Assembly: GCA_050249535.1 (NCBI GenBank)
Contig: JBFWQI010000001.1
Span: 124,001 to 188,000 of the forward strand
DNA length: 64,000 nucleotides
Reading direction: 5' to 3'
Source of the DNA: JADJXM01 sp937967285
GTDB lineage: Bacteria; Acidobacteriota; Blastocatellia; RBC074
Shown: positions 40,471 to 50,931 of the stretch, one piece after another
How positions within the stretch are numbered: position 1 is the stretch's first letter
Layout of the letters: each line of letters begins with the position of its first letter
Program-made: the position numbers and the translations under genes
The notes under the pieces: generated by a model
Told to the model about the DNA's origin: nothing
Databases searched by the model: none
Seen by the model: the letters and a program-made list of their open reading frames with translations, nothing else

Positions 40471-43400
40471 ATGTCATACCGTCATTATGCCTGGGTTCTG
40501 TTGATACTGTTGTCGCCGGCAGTGGTGAATGGCGTCTCGGTTCTGGCGGAATTTCAGGAAGAGAGGGACCGCGGGGCGGGGCGGCCGGCTATGGAAGGAT
40601 CGCCGGTCGCACGGCGACGTGACGAGCGAAGGAAGGTCAAGTCTCCGCCGAAACGACGGCTGTCGGAAATCCTGACGGGGCAGGTCGAGCCGGGAGAGAG
40701 GCCGCGAACAGATACCGGGCCCGGCGATGCGAACCGTGTGAACCGGCTGATGGAAAAGGCTGAAGCGCGTTATGACCAGCCACGTGAGGCGATGGAGTTC
40801 TTCAGGCTCAAGCGACTGCCGGAGGGGATGAAGAATATTCCGATCGAAAAGTATCTCGAAGCGGGCGAGCGGATGAAGGGCATGGCGCGATACTCGTCGC
40901 TGCTCGATCGCAAGATGGGCGCGGAAGAGTCGCTGAATCTGACCGCCGGGGGCGCTCAGGCGGGCGCCTGGCAGTCTCTCGGGCCGGGAAACATCGGCGG
41001 GCGGACGCGGGCTCTGGTGATCAACCCGCAGAATCCCAATGTCATGTACTCAGCGGGCGTTTCGGGCGGTGTCTGGAAGACGGTCAATGCAGGCGCGACG
41101 TGGACGCCGATCGCGGATCTGGTTGGCAACATCACTGTCAGCTCGATCGCCATGGAGCCGGGAAGTCCCGATACGCTCTACATCGGCACCGGCGAGGGAG
41201 TGGCGATCTTTTCGCGCGATACCCAGGGCGATTTCAGGGGCGCCGGAATTCTGAAGACGACCGACGGCGGTCAGACGTGGACCAGACTCGAGTCAACCGC
41301 CGGCGAAGACTTCCATTTCGTCAACGATCTGGTCATCAGCCCCGTCGACAAGAACCGGATCTATGCCGCAACCAGATCCGGGATCTGGCGCTCGACGGAT
41401 GCGGGCGTCTCGTGGACGAATATCCTGACGCCCAGAAACGATTTCAACGAGACGGTCACCGGCGGTTGCCTCGACCTGGCGATCAGAACCGATGTCCAGT
41501 CCGATTACGTCTTCGCATCGTGCGGGACTTTCGAGAAGGCTTCCGTCTATCGCAACACTGACGCCTCGGGAGGAGGCCTGTGGACGATTGTTCTGTCGGA
41601 GGAGGGGATGGGACGGACGGCGCTGGCGATCTCACCCTCGAACCAGAGCATCGTATACGCGCTGGCTTCGAGCGTCGAGTTCGGTCCTTACGAGCTGGCG
41701 CTGTATGCCGTCTTCAGGTCGGACAACGGCGGCGACGGTTGGAATGCCGTGCTCCGCAACACGAGCCAGAACAAGCTGAGCACATCGATCCTGTCGATTC
41801 CGCAACTGGCGCTCGGCAGCGATTGCGGATCCAGCGAATTCGACGACTTCTTCGGGCAGGCCTGGTACGATCTGGTGATCGCGGTGGATCCGGTCGATCC
41901 CAACCGGGTCTGGGCCGGAGGCATCGACATCTTCCGATCGGATGACGGCGGTCTGAGCTGGGGGCTGGCCGGGCCGTCATACGCCAACACCAACTTCGAT
42001 CTGGGGCCGATCCATCCGGATCATCATGTCATCGTCTTTCATCCGCAGTATGACGGAACATCGAATCAGATAATGTATGTCGGCAACGACGGCGGGTTGT
42101 ACCGTACCGACAATGCTCGCGCCGGAGTCGTCCTCAATCCGGCGGCGATCTGCGGTCCGATCAACCCCGGCGTCAAATGGATGAGCATCAACAACAATTA
42201 CGGAGTGACGCAGTTCTATCACGGGACGGCGATGCCCGATGGGAAGACGTTTTTCGGCGGAACGCAGGATAACGGTACGGTGCTCGGGACGGAATCTGCC
42301 GGCATCGACGGGTGGAAGGAGATCAATGGAGGGGACGGAGGCTTTGTCGCGGTCGATCCGACGGATCCGGCGACACTCTATGCTTCGTTCACCGGTATCT
42401 CGTTCAGAAAGAGCACCGACGGCGGATTGTCGTTCGGGAGCGCGACATACGGCATCGGTTCCGGCGACACGGGATTCTTCATCACGCCGTATGTCATGGA
42501 TCCGAGCGAGCCCCAGGTTCTGTGGACCGGCGGCGATTACATCTGGCGGACGACCAGCGGCGCGTCGCGATGGGAGCGCGCCAGCGCCCTGACGGCCGGA
42601 ACGACCAAGGTCAGCGCGATTGCCGTCGCTCCGACAGATTCCAATCGCGTAATGGTCGGAATGGGCGACGGGTATATTCTGCGAAACCAGTCCGCGCTGA
42701 CCTCCGATTTCAATACGACCTGGCAGTTTAGCCGGCCGAGGGACGGCTACGTCTCATCGCTGACCTTCGATCCGCTCAACCGCGACATCGTGTATGCCAC
42801 ATACTCGACCTTCGGCGGGAAGCACGTCTGGCGTTCGATCGACGGCGGCGTGATCTGGACGAGCATCGACGGCTCAGGAAGCGGTGCGATACCGGATGTG
42901 CCGGTTCACTCGCTCGCCGTCGATCTGTCGAACACGTCGCGACTATACCTGGGCACCGATGTCGGGGTCTTCATCTCGAACGACGGCGGGGCGAACTGGG
43001 CCGTCGAGAACACCGGATTCGCCAATGTGATAACCGAGACGCTGCAGATCAGAGTCATCAACGGCGTGACGATGCTCTTCGCGTTCACCCACGGGCGCGG
43101 AGCATGGCGGGTTCCGATCAACAATTCGGGATGCGGCTACAGTCTCTCGAAATCCACGATCAGGGTCGGGGCCGCCGGTACGACGGGCAACTTGAATGTC
43201 AGCGCCGCACCCGCCGGGTGTAACTGGATGGCGTCATCCAATGCCAACTGGCTGAGCGTCAGCGGTTCGGGCAGCAGCGACGGTGCAGCCGCCTGGTCGG
43301 TCGAGGAGAATACGGGCTTCGATTCCCGGACAGGCACCGCGACCATTGCCGGACGATCGTTCATTGTCATCCAGGACGGGCGAAGGGATGACGCCGTTCC

Positions 43401-46400
43401 CGTCGTGGCGATCACGTCGCCTTCCGGCGGACCTGTGACCGGCAACACGAGCGGCATGATCAGTCTGGCCGGAACTGCCAGCGACAACCGCGAGGTGACG
43501 ATTGTCAGATGGAGGAACGAGCGCGGTCTGAGCGGGGTTGCGCAGTACAACTCCGCAGCCATGACCTGGTCGGCTGACGCAATTCCGCTGGCGACCGGAT
43601 TGAACCGGATCACTGTCAGCGCTGAAGACGAGGCGGGCAACATCGGTCGGACAGTGATCGACGTTAATTCGGTTCCCGCGTCGATTCTCGTTACCGTAGC
43701 CGGAAGCGGCAACAGCGGAAATTCCGGCGACGGAGGGCAGGCCGTCAGGGCGGACCTGTCACGCCCGATCAGGATAGATTTCGACACGGCAGGCAATCTC
43801 TATCTGACCGATTCAGACAACAACACCGTCCGCAAGGTGGCGCCCAACGGTGTCATCACGACCGTGGCCGGAAACGGAACCGAAGGGTTTTCGGGCAACG
43901 GCGGACCGGCGACGCAGGCGCAGCTCAACTTTCCAGTCGGAGTTGCGTTAGACGGCGCCGGAAACATCTACATTTGCGACAATTTCAACAGCGCAGTCAG
44001 GAAGGTAACGGCATCCAACGGCATCATCAGCACTCTGACCGGAAACGGCTCGGATGGATACGGCGGGGATGGCGGCCCGGCAGCCGCAGCGATTCTCAAC
44101 AACCCGCAGAATGTGGCCGTCGATGCGGCCGGCAACGTCTACATTTCAGATTTCGGCAACAACCGGATTCGCAAAATCAACGCGGCTGACGGGACGATCT
44201 CGACCGTGGCCGGGACGGGAGTCCAGGGCTTTTCGGGCGACGGAGGACCCGCAACCTCGGCAATGCTCAACCTGCCGAACAATGTCTGGGTCGATAAATC
44301 CGGCAACATCTTCATTTCAGATGCCGGAAATAACCGGATCAGGAAGATCAACGCGGCGGATGGAGTAATCAGCACGATAGCCGGCAACGGAGCTCGCGGT
44401 TTCAACGGCGACGGCGGCCCGGCGCTGAATGCCGAACTGTTCGGGCCGGCATGCGCGATTACGGACACAGCCGGCAATCTTTATATCTCAGATCGTTCGA
44501 ATCACCGTGTCAGACGCGTCGCCGCGGATACGGGGATCATCACGACTATTGCCGGTCAGGGGACCGCCGGCTATTCGGGCGACGGGCTCGCCGCGATCTC
44601 CTCGGCGCTCAATGCGCCAACGGGGCTCGCATTCGATCCCGCCGGCAGACTGCATATCGCCGATCGTCAGAACCGACGCGTCAGAAAACTTGTCAGCGCC
44701 GTGGCGAACGACTCTGCTCCGCCGGTCATCGCGATCACCGATCCGGGATCTCTGCCCGGCTATGTCACCGCCGAGAGTACGTTCAGGTTGTCCGGCACCG
44801 CCGCGGACAATACAGGCATCTCGCAGGTGATCTGGAGCAACGATCGTGGAGGCAGCGAGCAGGCCTCCGGCCTTGAGAACTGGACCGTCCAGCGGGTGCC
44901 TCTGCAGGCCGGCGAAAACAGGCTGACGGTCACGGCCTGGGACTTCAACGGGAATGCCGCCAGCGCGAGTCTGACGGTGACATTCAACCCGCCGCAGATT
45001 CTGACAACCTATGCCGGCACGGGAGTCGAGGGCAACAGCGGCGAACCGGGAGCGGCGATTGCGGCGAGGCTCTCATTTCCGTCGGGCATCGCCTTCGACA
45101 AGCAGGGCAATCTGTACGTCGCCGAAGCCGGCAATCATCGGGTCAGAAAGATCACGCCGGGCGGTCTGATCATGGCCTTCGCCGGGAACGGGATGCTCGG
45201 TTCGTCCGGCGACGGAGGCCCGGCGACAGATGCGAGATTGAACGAGCCCACCAGCGTGGCTGTCGATTCCAAAGGGAATGTCTACATCGCAGACAACGGC
45301 AACAACCGTGTCCGGAAGGTATCGACGGACGGGACGATATCGACCGTCGCGGGAACCGGAGCCGAAGGATTTTCAGGCGACGGAGGCCCTGCAGTCCAGG
45401 CACGACTCTATCTTCCGATCGGAATCGGCATCGATGGATTGGACAATCTGCTGATCGCCGACGCGGGGAATCTGAGGATCAGGAAGGTCAATGCCTCGAC
45501 CGGCGTCATCTCGACGATTGCCGGCGACGGTCGCGTCGGATTCGGCGGCGACGCCGGGCCGGCGACCGGTGCGCAGTTCAGGTTCCCGTACGGAGTGACC
45601 GTCGATCCGAGCGGCGTAATCTACATTATCGATGCGGCTGACCATCGCGTCCGTCGAATCTCACCCGATGGCATTATCACGACCTATGTCGGGACCGGCG
45701 ACGCCGGTTTCAGCGGGGACGGCGGACCTGCCGCACAGGCGCAGATCAATTTCGCCTCTTACATCAGGACCGATTCGGCGGGAAATCTGTATATCGCCGA
45801 CTATGCCAATAACAGAATCCGCAAGGTCACACTGACGACCGGCATCATCACAACGATTGCCGGAACGGGTGTCGGAGCGTACGGAGGGGACGGATCCTCG
45901 CCGCTGCTGGCCGACCTGAATCTGCCCAACGACATCGCCTTCAGCCCGCAGGGCGATCTCTACATTGCGGATTACCGGAATCATCGCATCCGCAGGATCG
46001 CTGATCCGGCATCCTTCCTCGCGGTGACGGGCGTTTCGGCCGCCAGTTATCTCAGCGATGCTCTGGCGGGCGAATCGATAGTCGCGGCCTTTGGAGTCGA
46101 TCTGGCGACATCGGTCAGGGTCGCCGGTCAGACGCCCTTGCCGTTCGATCTCGACGGCACTACCGTCAGGATCAGGGACAACGAGGGAGTCGAAAGACTA
46201 TCGCCGCTCTTCTTCGTCGCGCCGGGGCAGATAAACTTCCAGGTTCCGCCGGGCACGTCGAGCGGACTGGCGACCATCTCCGTCACTTCGGGAAGCGGCA
46301 GCCTGTCGACCGGGACGTCCAGGATAGCCGCCGTCGCACCGGGTATCTTCTCGGCGAACTCCGATGGAAGCGGCGTCGCCGCGGCCGTTCTGCTGCGCGT

Positions 46401-46740
46401 CAAGGCGGACGGTTCGCAGACCTTCGAGACGGTCGCCAGACTGGATAATGCCACCGGGCGGTTCGTCAGCATTCCCGTCGACCTCGGGCAGCCCGGCGAT
46501 CAGGTCTTTCTGATACTTTTCGGCACCGGCATCAGATTTCTCAGCTCTCCGGCCGGTGCGTCGGCGACGGTCGGAGGAATGCCGGCTGAACTGCTGTTCT
46601 CCGGCGCACAGGGCTCGTTTGTCGGCCTCGACCAGATCAATCTGCGCCTCGGTCCCGAACTTGCCGGCAAGGGAACCGTCGAGATCAGACTGACCATCGA
46701 TGGACGCGTCTCGAATCCGGTCACACTGGAGATAAAATGA
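40471..46740 (+). CDS. Giant secreted BNR/BACON/NHL propeller protein, TIGR03437 C-terminus
   Basis: 2089 residues. Signal peptide about 1-26, then a charged segment of about 140 residues absent from the 1933-aa relative. From about 165 to 890 sortilin/BNR blades ('GGVWKTVNAGATW', 'GILKTTDGGQTW', 'IFRSDDGGLSW'); a BACON domain ('CGYSLSKSTIRVG' to 'GTATIAGRSFIVIQD'); Ig-like; six NHL blades ('GFSGDGGPATSAMLNLP' type); Ig-like; six more NHL blades; TIGR03437 end ('VSAASY', 'FFVAPGQINFQVP', 'FGTGIR', 'GLDQINLRLGPEL'). AGGAGA lies before the ATG and a terminator follows. No catalytic site seen; likely extracellular binding or matrix protein. Same domain order as 14893-20694. Confidence 0.87.
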   Translation: MSYRHYAWVLLILLSPAVVNGVSVLAEFQEERDRGAGRPAMEGSPVARRRDERRKVKSPPKRRLSEILTGQVEPGERPRTDTGPGDANRVNRLMEKAEARYDQPREAMEFFRLKRLPEGMKNIPIEKYLEAGERMKGMARYSSLLDRKMGAEESLNLTAGGAQAGAWQSLGPGNIGGRTRALVINPQNPNVMYSAGVSGGVWKTVNAGATWTPIADLVGNITVSSIAMEPGSPDTLYIGTGEGVAIFSRDTQGDFRGAGILKTTDGGQTWTRLESTAGEDFHFVNDLVISPVDKNRIYAATRSGIWRSTDAGVSWTNILTPRNDFNETVTGGCLDLAIRTDVQSDYVFASCGTFEKASVYRNTDASGGGLWTIVLSEEGMGRTALAISPSNQSIVYALASSVEFGPYELALYAVFRSDNGGDGWNAVLRNTSQNKLSTSILSIPQLALGSDCGSSEFDDFFGQAWYDLVIAVDPVDPNRVWAGGIDIFRSDDGGLSWGLAGPSYANTNFDLGPIHPDHHVIVFHPQYDGTSNQIMYVGNDGGLYRTDNARAGVVLNPAAICGPINPGVKWMSINNNYGVTQFYHGTAMPDGKTFFGGTQDNGTVLGTESAGIDGWKEINGGDGGFVAVDPTDPATLYASFTGISFRKSTDGGLSFGSATYGIGSGDTGFFITPYVMDPSEPQVLWTGGDYIWRTTSGASRWERASALTAGTTKVSAIAVAPTDSNRVMVGMGDGYILRNQSALTSDFNTTWQFSRPRDGYVSSLTFDPLNRDIVYATYSTFGGKHVWRSIDGGVIWTSIDGSGSGAIPDVPVHSLAVDLSNTSRLYLGTDVGVFISNDGGANWAVENTGFANVITETLQIRVINGVTMLFAFTHGRGAWRVPINNSGCGYSLSKSTIRVGAAGTTGNLNVSAAPAGCNWMASSNANWLSVSGSGSSDGAAAWSVEENTGFDSRTGTATIAGRSFIVIQDGRRDDAVPVVAITSPSGGPVTGNTSGMISLAGTASDNREVTIVRWRNERGLSGVAQYNSAAMTWSADAIPLATGLNRITVSAEDEAGNIGRTVIDVNSVPASILVTVAGSGNSGNSGDGGQAVRADLSRPIRIDFDTAGNLYLTDSDNNTVRKVAPNGVITTVAGNGTEGFSGNGGPATQAQLNFPVGVALDGAGNIYICDNFNSAVRKVTASNGIISTLTGNGSDGYGGDGGPAAAAILNNPQNVAVDAAGNVYISDFGNNRIRKINAADGTISTVAGTGVQGFSGDGGPATSAMLNLPNNVWVDKSGNIFISDAGNNRIRKINAADGVISTIAGNGARGFNGDGGPALNAELFGPACAITDTAGNLYISDRSNHRVRRVAADTGIITTIAGQGTAGYSGDGLAAISSALNAPTGLAFDPAGRLHIADRQNRRVRKLVSAVANDSAPPVIAITDPGSLPGYVTAESTFRLSGTAADNTGISQVIWSNDRGGSEQASGLENWTVQRVPLQAGENRLTVTAWDFNGNAASASLTVTFNPPQILTTYAGTGVEGNSGEPGAAIAARLSFPSGIAFDKQGNLYVAEAGNHRVRKITPGGLIMAFAGNGMLGSSGDGGPATDARLNEPTSVAVDSKGNVYIADNGNNRVRKVSTDGTISTVAGTGAEGFSGDGGPAVQARLYLPIGIGIDGLDNLLIADAGNLRIRKVNASTGVISTIAGDGRVGFGGDAGPATGAQFRFPYGVTVDPSGVIYIIDAADHRVRRISPDGIITTYVGTGDAGFSGDGGPAAQAQINFASYIRTDSAGNLYIADYANNRIRKVTLTTGIITTIAGTGVGAYGGDGSSPLLADLNLPNDIAFSPQGDLYIADYRNHRIRRIADPASFLAVTGVSAASYLSDALAGESIVAAFGVDLATSVRVAGQTPLPFDLDGTTVRIRDNEGVERLSPLFFVAPGQINFQVPPGTSSGLATISVTSGSGSLSTGTSRIAAVAPGIFSANSDGSGVAAAVLLRVKADGSQTFETVARLDNATGRFVSIPVDLGQPGDQVFLILFGTGIRFLSSPAGASATVGGMPAELLFSGAQGSFVGLDQINLRLGPELAGKGTVEIRLTIDGRVSNPVTLEIK

Positions 46741-46745
46741 TTGCC

Positions 46746-46776
46746 GGCCGGACTCCTTCAACTCCGGCCTGTTTTC
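46746..46776 (+). terminator. Terminator of the 2089-aa gene
   Basis: Stem GGCCGGA/TCCGGCC (46746-46752, 46763-46769), 10-base loop, then 'tgttttcctgt', five bases after the stop codon. Confidence 0.8.
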
Positions 46777-46897
46777 CTGTAGAATGCCTGTTTCAGATTT
46801 GAGGCGGGATCGCGGTTGCCGGCTCTTCATCTCGGGCATCGAGACGTCGGGCATTCTGGCGAACAGTTACTTTCATTACAGGGAATCATCAATCTTC

Positions 46898-47272
46898 ATG
46901 GAGATCATAAGAACAGACCGGGCGCCCGAAGCGATCGGACCGTATTCACAGGCAGTCAGAGCCAACGGGATGGTATTCGCGTCGGGCCAGATACCTCTCG
47001 ATCCCGCGACCATGCAGATCGTCGATGGAGACATTCGCGTTCAGACGGAACGGGTACTGCTCAATCTGAAAGCTGTGCTCGAAGCCGCCGGCACGTCGCT
47101 CGAAAAAGTCGTCAAAACGACAGTTTATCTGGCCGACATGAATGAATTCGCGGCGATGAATGAAGTTTACGCGAAATTCTTCGGCGAGTCCCGACCGGCA
47201 CGGGCGACCGTTCAGGTTGCGCGACTGCCGCGCGACGTGAGAGTCGAAATAGATGTCATCGCCCTGGCGTGA
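46898..47272 (+). CDS. ridA: RidA family enamine/imine deaminase
   Basis: 124 residues from the ATG at 46898, the standard RidA length; an upstream in-frame start (46784) would add 38 unrelated residues. 'APEAIGPYSQAVRANGMVFASGQIPLDP' and 'ESRPARATVQVARLP' with the conserved arginine, then 'VEIDVIAL', are the family signature. Hydrolyses reactive 2-aminoacrylate-type enamines made by PLP enzymes. The stop overlaps bases that could encode an upstream start of the following gene, but that gene's real start is 57 bp further. Confidence 0.92.
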   Translation: MEIIRTDRAPEAIGPYSQAVRANGMVFASGQIPLDPATMQIVDGDIRVQTERVLLNLKAVLEAAGTSLEKVVKTTVYLADMNEFAAMNEVYAKFFGESRPARATVQVARLPRDVRVEIDVIALA

Positions 47273-47328
47273 TTGTACCGAGGGGCAAAACAGCAGTTAT
47301 TCAATCGATGAAAAGGAGCATATCAACT

Positions 47329-48450
47329 GTGCGAAAATTTCTGATGCCGTCTTTCTTTCTGGCAGTCGCGCTTGTCGTTACGGCCTGCAACAGCGGCGGA
47401 TTGACAGGCTCGACAGAGGGCGGAGATGACGTGGCCGCAATTGTTAACGGCACCAAACTGATGGTCAAGGATGTGGACCGGGTCATCACCCAGCAGTTCA
47501 GGGGGCAGGAGAACCAGCTCTCGCAGCTGGCTCTGGCAGCCTATCGACTTCAGGCGCTCGACAATCTGATCAATCAGGAGGTTCTCTATCAACGCGCCCA
47601 GAAAGAGAACAACACCCCGACAGACGATGAGATCCGGCAATACCTTCAGCGGTACAAGCAGGAGAACGGATACACCGAAGAGGCTTTCGCCAATGAGCTG
47701 AAGCAGACCAACCAGACCGAGGAACAGTTCAGGGAGTTCGTCCGGAAGCAGTTGGCGATTCAGAAGCTGATCGAGAAGGCGGAGGCTCAGTTGAAGGTCC
47801 AGGATCGCGAGGTCGCCGACGTCTACAATGCCAATCCGAAGCAGTTTTCGATTCAGCCGGGCGTCCAGCTTTCGGACATCATCATCGATCCGGCCGACAA
47901 CGGGATGAAGTTCGATGTGCAGGGTGAAACGGCCGCCGAGCAGCGCGTTCGCGAGATACAGACGCGACTGCGCAACGGATCCGATTTCGCGACCGTCGCG
48001 CGCCAGCTCTCCGAGCACCAGACCGCGCTCCAGAGCGGAGATCTTGGTTTCCTGCCGCAGAGTCAGTTCTCAGGCCTTCCCCAGATGATGGGTCTGCCGG
48101 CAACCCTCGGCGAGAGATTCATGGCGATGAAGGAAGGCGACATCACCGAGCCGATCAAGGATTCCGCCGGCCGGTGGCACATCTTCAAGCTGACCGGCAA
48201 GCAGACCGAGACGCGCGACCGGACGATCGACGATCCTTCCGTCCGGCGCGAGATTTCGGATGCGATCCTCAATCAGCGCAAGCAGATCGTCGGATCGGCG
48301 CTTCAGGCGCGCGCGAGAGATGAAGCCAAGATCGACAATCTGCTGGCTCAGCGGACGATCGAGAACCCGAACAGCTTCGGCGTGCTGAGACCGGTTCCGG
48401 CAGCGACGGCGGCGGCGTCCCCGTCAGCAACGCCGAGCCCCGCGAAGTAA
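47329..48450 (+). CDS. SurA/PpiC-type peptidyl-prolyl isomerase lipoprotein
   Basis: 373 residues from GTG 47329. This start is chosen because AAAGGAG (47312-47318) stands 10 bases before it and gives a clean lipoprotein signal 'MRKFLMPSFFLAVALVVTAC' (lipobox VTAC), while the upstream ATG 47308 lacks a ribosome site. An N-terminal SurA-like helical part with 'IVNGTKLMVKDVDRVI' is followed by a parvulin domain at about 190-300 ('LSDIIID', 'FATVARQLSEH', 'GDLGFLPQSQF', 'GDITEPIKDSAGRWHIFKL'). Likely a periplasmic or outer-membrane folding factor. The end is alanine/proline-rich. Confidence 0.88.
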   Translation: MRKFLMPSFFLAVALVVTACNSGGLTGSTEGGDDVAAIVNGTKLMVKDVDRVITQQFRGQENQLSQLALAAYRLQALDNLINQEVLYQRAQKENNTPTDDEIRQYLQRYKQENGYTEEAFANELKQTNQTEEQFREFVRKQLAIQKLIEKAEAQLKVQDREVADVYNANPKQFSIQPGVQLSDIIIDPADNGMKFDVQGETAAEQRVREIQTRLRNGSDFATVARQLSEHQTALQSGDLGFLPQSQFSGLPQMMGLPATLGERFMAMKEGDITEPIKDSAGRWHIFKLTGKQTETRDRTIDDPSVRREISDAILNQRKQIVGSALQARARDEAKIDNLLAQRTIENPNSFGVLRPVPAATAAASPSATPSPAK

Positions 48451-48486
48451 GCGGCGTCGCTCCATAACTGCAGAACGATTCGGACC

Positions 48487-48535
48487 GCGAAGGTCGTCTC
48501 CAAAGGGGCGGCGACCTTCGCTTCGCATTTTCGGA
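48487..48535 (+). terminator. Stem-loop between the PpiC and ABC-F genes
   Basis: Perfect 10-bp stem GCGAAGGTCG/CGACCTTCGC (48487-48496, 48512-48521) followed by 'ttcgcatttt'. It lies 19 bases before the ABC-F start, so it could also act as an attenuator for that gene. Confidence 0.65.
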
Positions 48536-48539
48536 ATCA

Positions 48540-50462
48540 ATGCTTTTTCGACTTTCCGATGTTCATAAGTCATACGGCGCGCAGGAAGTTTTGCGCGGCG
48601 TGACGCTTCAGTTCAATCCTGGCGAACACGTCGGCCTGGTCGGTCGCAACGGGGCCGGCAAGACGACGATTCTGCGGATGATCGCCGGCACGGAGACTCC
48701 CGACAAGGGCGAGATCGACCGGCTGCGCGGTCTGCGTGTCGGTGTGCTCGACCAGCACGTGGATTTCAGCGGCGCCGAGACTTTGCTCGATGCCGCGCTC
48801 GGCGTCTTCGAGAGATTGCGCGGACTCGAGGGCCGGATGCGCGAACTCGAGCACGCAATGACCGAAGCATCCGGCGAACAGCTCGACCGGATCATGCACG
48901 ATTACAGCGACGCGCAGCACACTTACGAACACGAGGGCGGTTTCAGCTACCACGCGCGGGCCGAGAGCGTCCTGCTCGGGCTCGGGTTCTCGACCGGGGA
49001 CTTCCCGAAGCGGGCTGAGAGTCTGTCCGGAGGCGAGAAGAACCGCCTCGGCCTGGCGCGCCTGCTCCTGCTCGAACCCGACATTCTCCTGCTCGACGAG
49101 CCGACCAACCACCTCGACGTCGATGCCGTCGAATGGCTCGAAGAGTACCTGGCGGCCTCGAAATCCGCCTATCTTGTGATCTCACACGACCGGTTCTTTC
49201 TTGATCATACAGTCAGCAGGGTGCTCGATCTGGAGTTCGGCAGGATCGAGAGCTACAAGGGAAACTACAGCGACTATCAGGTCGAGAAGGCGGAACGCCT
49301 CGAGATGCGGCAGCGCGCATACGAGCAGCAGCAGGAGATGATCGCGCGAACGGAAGATTTCATCCGCAGGAATCTGGCCGGTCAGAAAACCAAGCAGGCC
49401 AAATCGCGCCGCAATTTTCTCGATCGCCTCGAGCGGCTTGAAAACGTATCGAGTCAGGACTCGGCGAATTTCAGGATCTCGCCGACCGTCAGAACGGGCG
49501 ATCAGGTGCTGGTGATCGAGGATCTGTCGATCGGTTTTCCGGGCAGGACGCTGGCAAGCGGGATCAATCTGCTTCTCCGTCGTGGAGAGCGTCTCGGGAT
49601 CATCGGCGGCAACGGGACTGGCAAGACCACGCTGGTCAGGACACTGCTCGGCGAGCAGCGGCCGCTCGACGGCGAAATCAGGTGGGGCGCCGGCGTCGAT
49701 ATCGGATACTACGACCAGCGGCTGCTCAGCGTCGATGACCGGAACACTGTCATCGACGAGCTTCGAACGGCCGCCGCATCGACCGTTACCGACGGTGAAC
49801 TGCGCGGGTTTCTGGGGCGATTCCTCTTCTCTGGCGACGACGTTTTCAAACCTGTTTCCGCGCTCTCGGGCGGGGAGAAGGGAAGACTCGCGCTGGCCAA
49901 GCTGATCTACTCGCGCGTCAATGTGCTGGTGCTGGACGAGCCGACCAACCATCTGGACATCGACTCACGCGAGGCGCTCGAGGACGCGCTCAACTCTTTC
50001 GGCGGGACGATCATCACGGTCTCTCACGACAGATATTTTCTGGACCGGATCGCCACTCAGATACTGCACTTCGGTGATCCGGGCGTCGAGTTCTTCAACG
50101 GCGGATACAGCGAGTATCACGACGAACAGTTGAGGCTCAGACAAGCCCGTCAGGCGGCCGAGGCTGAGGCGCAGAAGCAGGAGCGCGCGGCCCGCAAGGC
50201 GCAGGCCGTCCGGACGCCCGCCTCGAAAAAGTCGAAAACGAAATCTCCCTCGCCGGCGGAGATCGAAGCTGCCATCGCGGAAGCAGAGGCCGAGCAGCAT
50301 CGCCTCGCGGAGATGCTTTCGACCGACGAGATCGCCCGCGACAAGGATCAGCTCTTCGCCCTGACCGAGCAGTACCAGACGCTCGACGATCGCCTCAAGG
50401 ATCTCTACGCCCGCTGGGAGGACGCGCTCGAAGAGGAAGGCCGCTCGATGGCACAGGGATGA
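48540..50462 (+). CDS. ABC-F family ATPase (translation factor type)
   Basis: 640 residues, two ABC ATPase halves without membrane segments. First half: Walker A GRNGAGKTT (35-43), signature 'LSGGEKNRLGLARLLL', Walker B 'ILLLDEPTNHLD'. Linker with 'FIRRNLAGQKTKQAKSRRNFLDRLERLE' is the typical inter-domain arm. Second half: 'GGNGTGKTTLV', 'LSGGEKGRLALAKL', 'VLVLDEPTNHLD'. Lysine-rich stretch and a C-terminal coiled coil (about 570-635) as in Uup/YdiF-like members. Acts on ribosomes in the cytoplasm, sometimes with antibiotic protection; subgroup not settled. Next gene starts one base after its stop. Confidence 0.93.
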   Translation: MLFRLSDVHKSYGAQEVLRGVTLQFNPGEHVGLVGRNGAGKTTILRMIAGTETPDKGEIDRLRGLRVGVLDQHVDFSGAETLLDAALGVFERLRGLEGRMRELEHAMTEASGEQLDRIMHDYSDAQHTYEHEGGFSYHARAESVLLGLGFSTGDFPKRAESLSGGEKNRLGLARLLLLEPDILLLDEPTNHLDVDAVEWLEEYLAASKSAYLVISHDRFFLDHTVSRVLDLEFGRIESYKGNYSDYQVEKAERLEMRQRAYEQQQEMIARTEDFIRRNLAGQKTKQAKSRRNFLDRLERLENVSSQDSANFRISPTVRTGDQVLVIEDLSIGFPGRTLASGINLLLRRGERLGIIGGNGTGKTTLVRTLLGEQRPLDGEIRWGAGVDIGYYDQRLLSVDDRNTVIDELRTAAASTVTDGELRGFLGRFLFSGDDVFKPVSALSGGEKGRLALAKLIYSRVNVLVLDEPTNHLDIDSREALEDALNSFGGTIITVSHDRYFLDRIATQILHFGDPGVEFFNGGYSEYHDEQLRLRQARQAAEAEAQKQERAARKAQAVRTPASKKSKTKSPSPAEIEAAIAEAEAEQHRLAEMLSTDEIARDKDQLFALTEQYQTLDDRLKDLYARWEDALEEEGRSMAQG

Positions 50463-50463
50463 T

Positions 50464-50931
50464 ATGAAGACGATCGCCGCCCGCATACTCGACTCCCTCG
50501 GGATCGAATACGAACTGCGGGCCTATGAAGTCAACGAAGACGAACTCGACGCGATCACCGTCGCTCGAAAGGTGGACATGCCGCCCGAGGCCACCTTCAA
50601 GACGCTGGTCGCCCGCGGAGACAGGTCCGGCGTCGTCATGGCGTGCATCCCCGGCGATCAGGAACTGGATCTGAAAAAACTCGCTTCCGTAACCGGCTCG
50701 AAGAAGATCGATCTCGTTCAAGTCAGGGAGATCCTCGGACTGACCGGGTACATTCGCGGCGGAGTCTCGCCGCTCGGCTCGAAGAAAAAGTATCCGCTCT
50801 TTATCGACGAGACCGTCATACTTCATGACCGGATCAGCGTCAGCGCCGGGCAGAGAGGGCTTCAGATGATCCTCGCGCCGCAGGATCTGATCGATGCATC
50901 AGAGGCTCGGCTCGCCGACCTGACTAAATGA
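50464..50931 (+). CDS. ybaK: YbaK/EbsC family Cys-tRNA(Pro) deacylase
   Basis: 155 residues, standard size. 'PPEATFKTLVARGD' carries the catalytic lysine; 'ATVTGSKKIDLV'-type and 'GYIRGGVSPLGSKKKYPLFID' are the YbaK signature, the last being the substrate-side glycine loop. Hydrolyses mischarged Cys-tRNA(Pro). It starts one base after the ABC-F gene and overlaps the next ORF by ATGA, so a translation-linked operon of three genes. Confidence 0.93.
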   Translation: MKTIAARILDSLGIEYELRAYEVNEDELDAITVARKVDMPPEATFKTLVARGDRSGVVMACIPGDQELDLKKLASVTGSKKIDLVQVREILGLTGYIRGGVSPLGSKKKYPLFIDETVILHDRISVSAGQRGLQMILAPQDLIDASEARLADLTK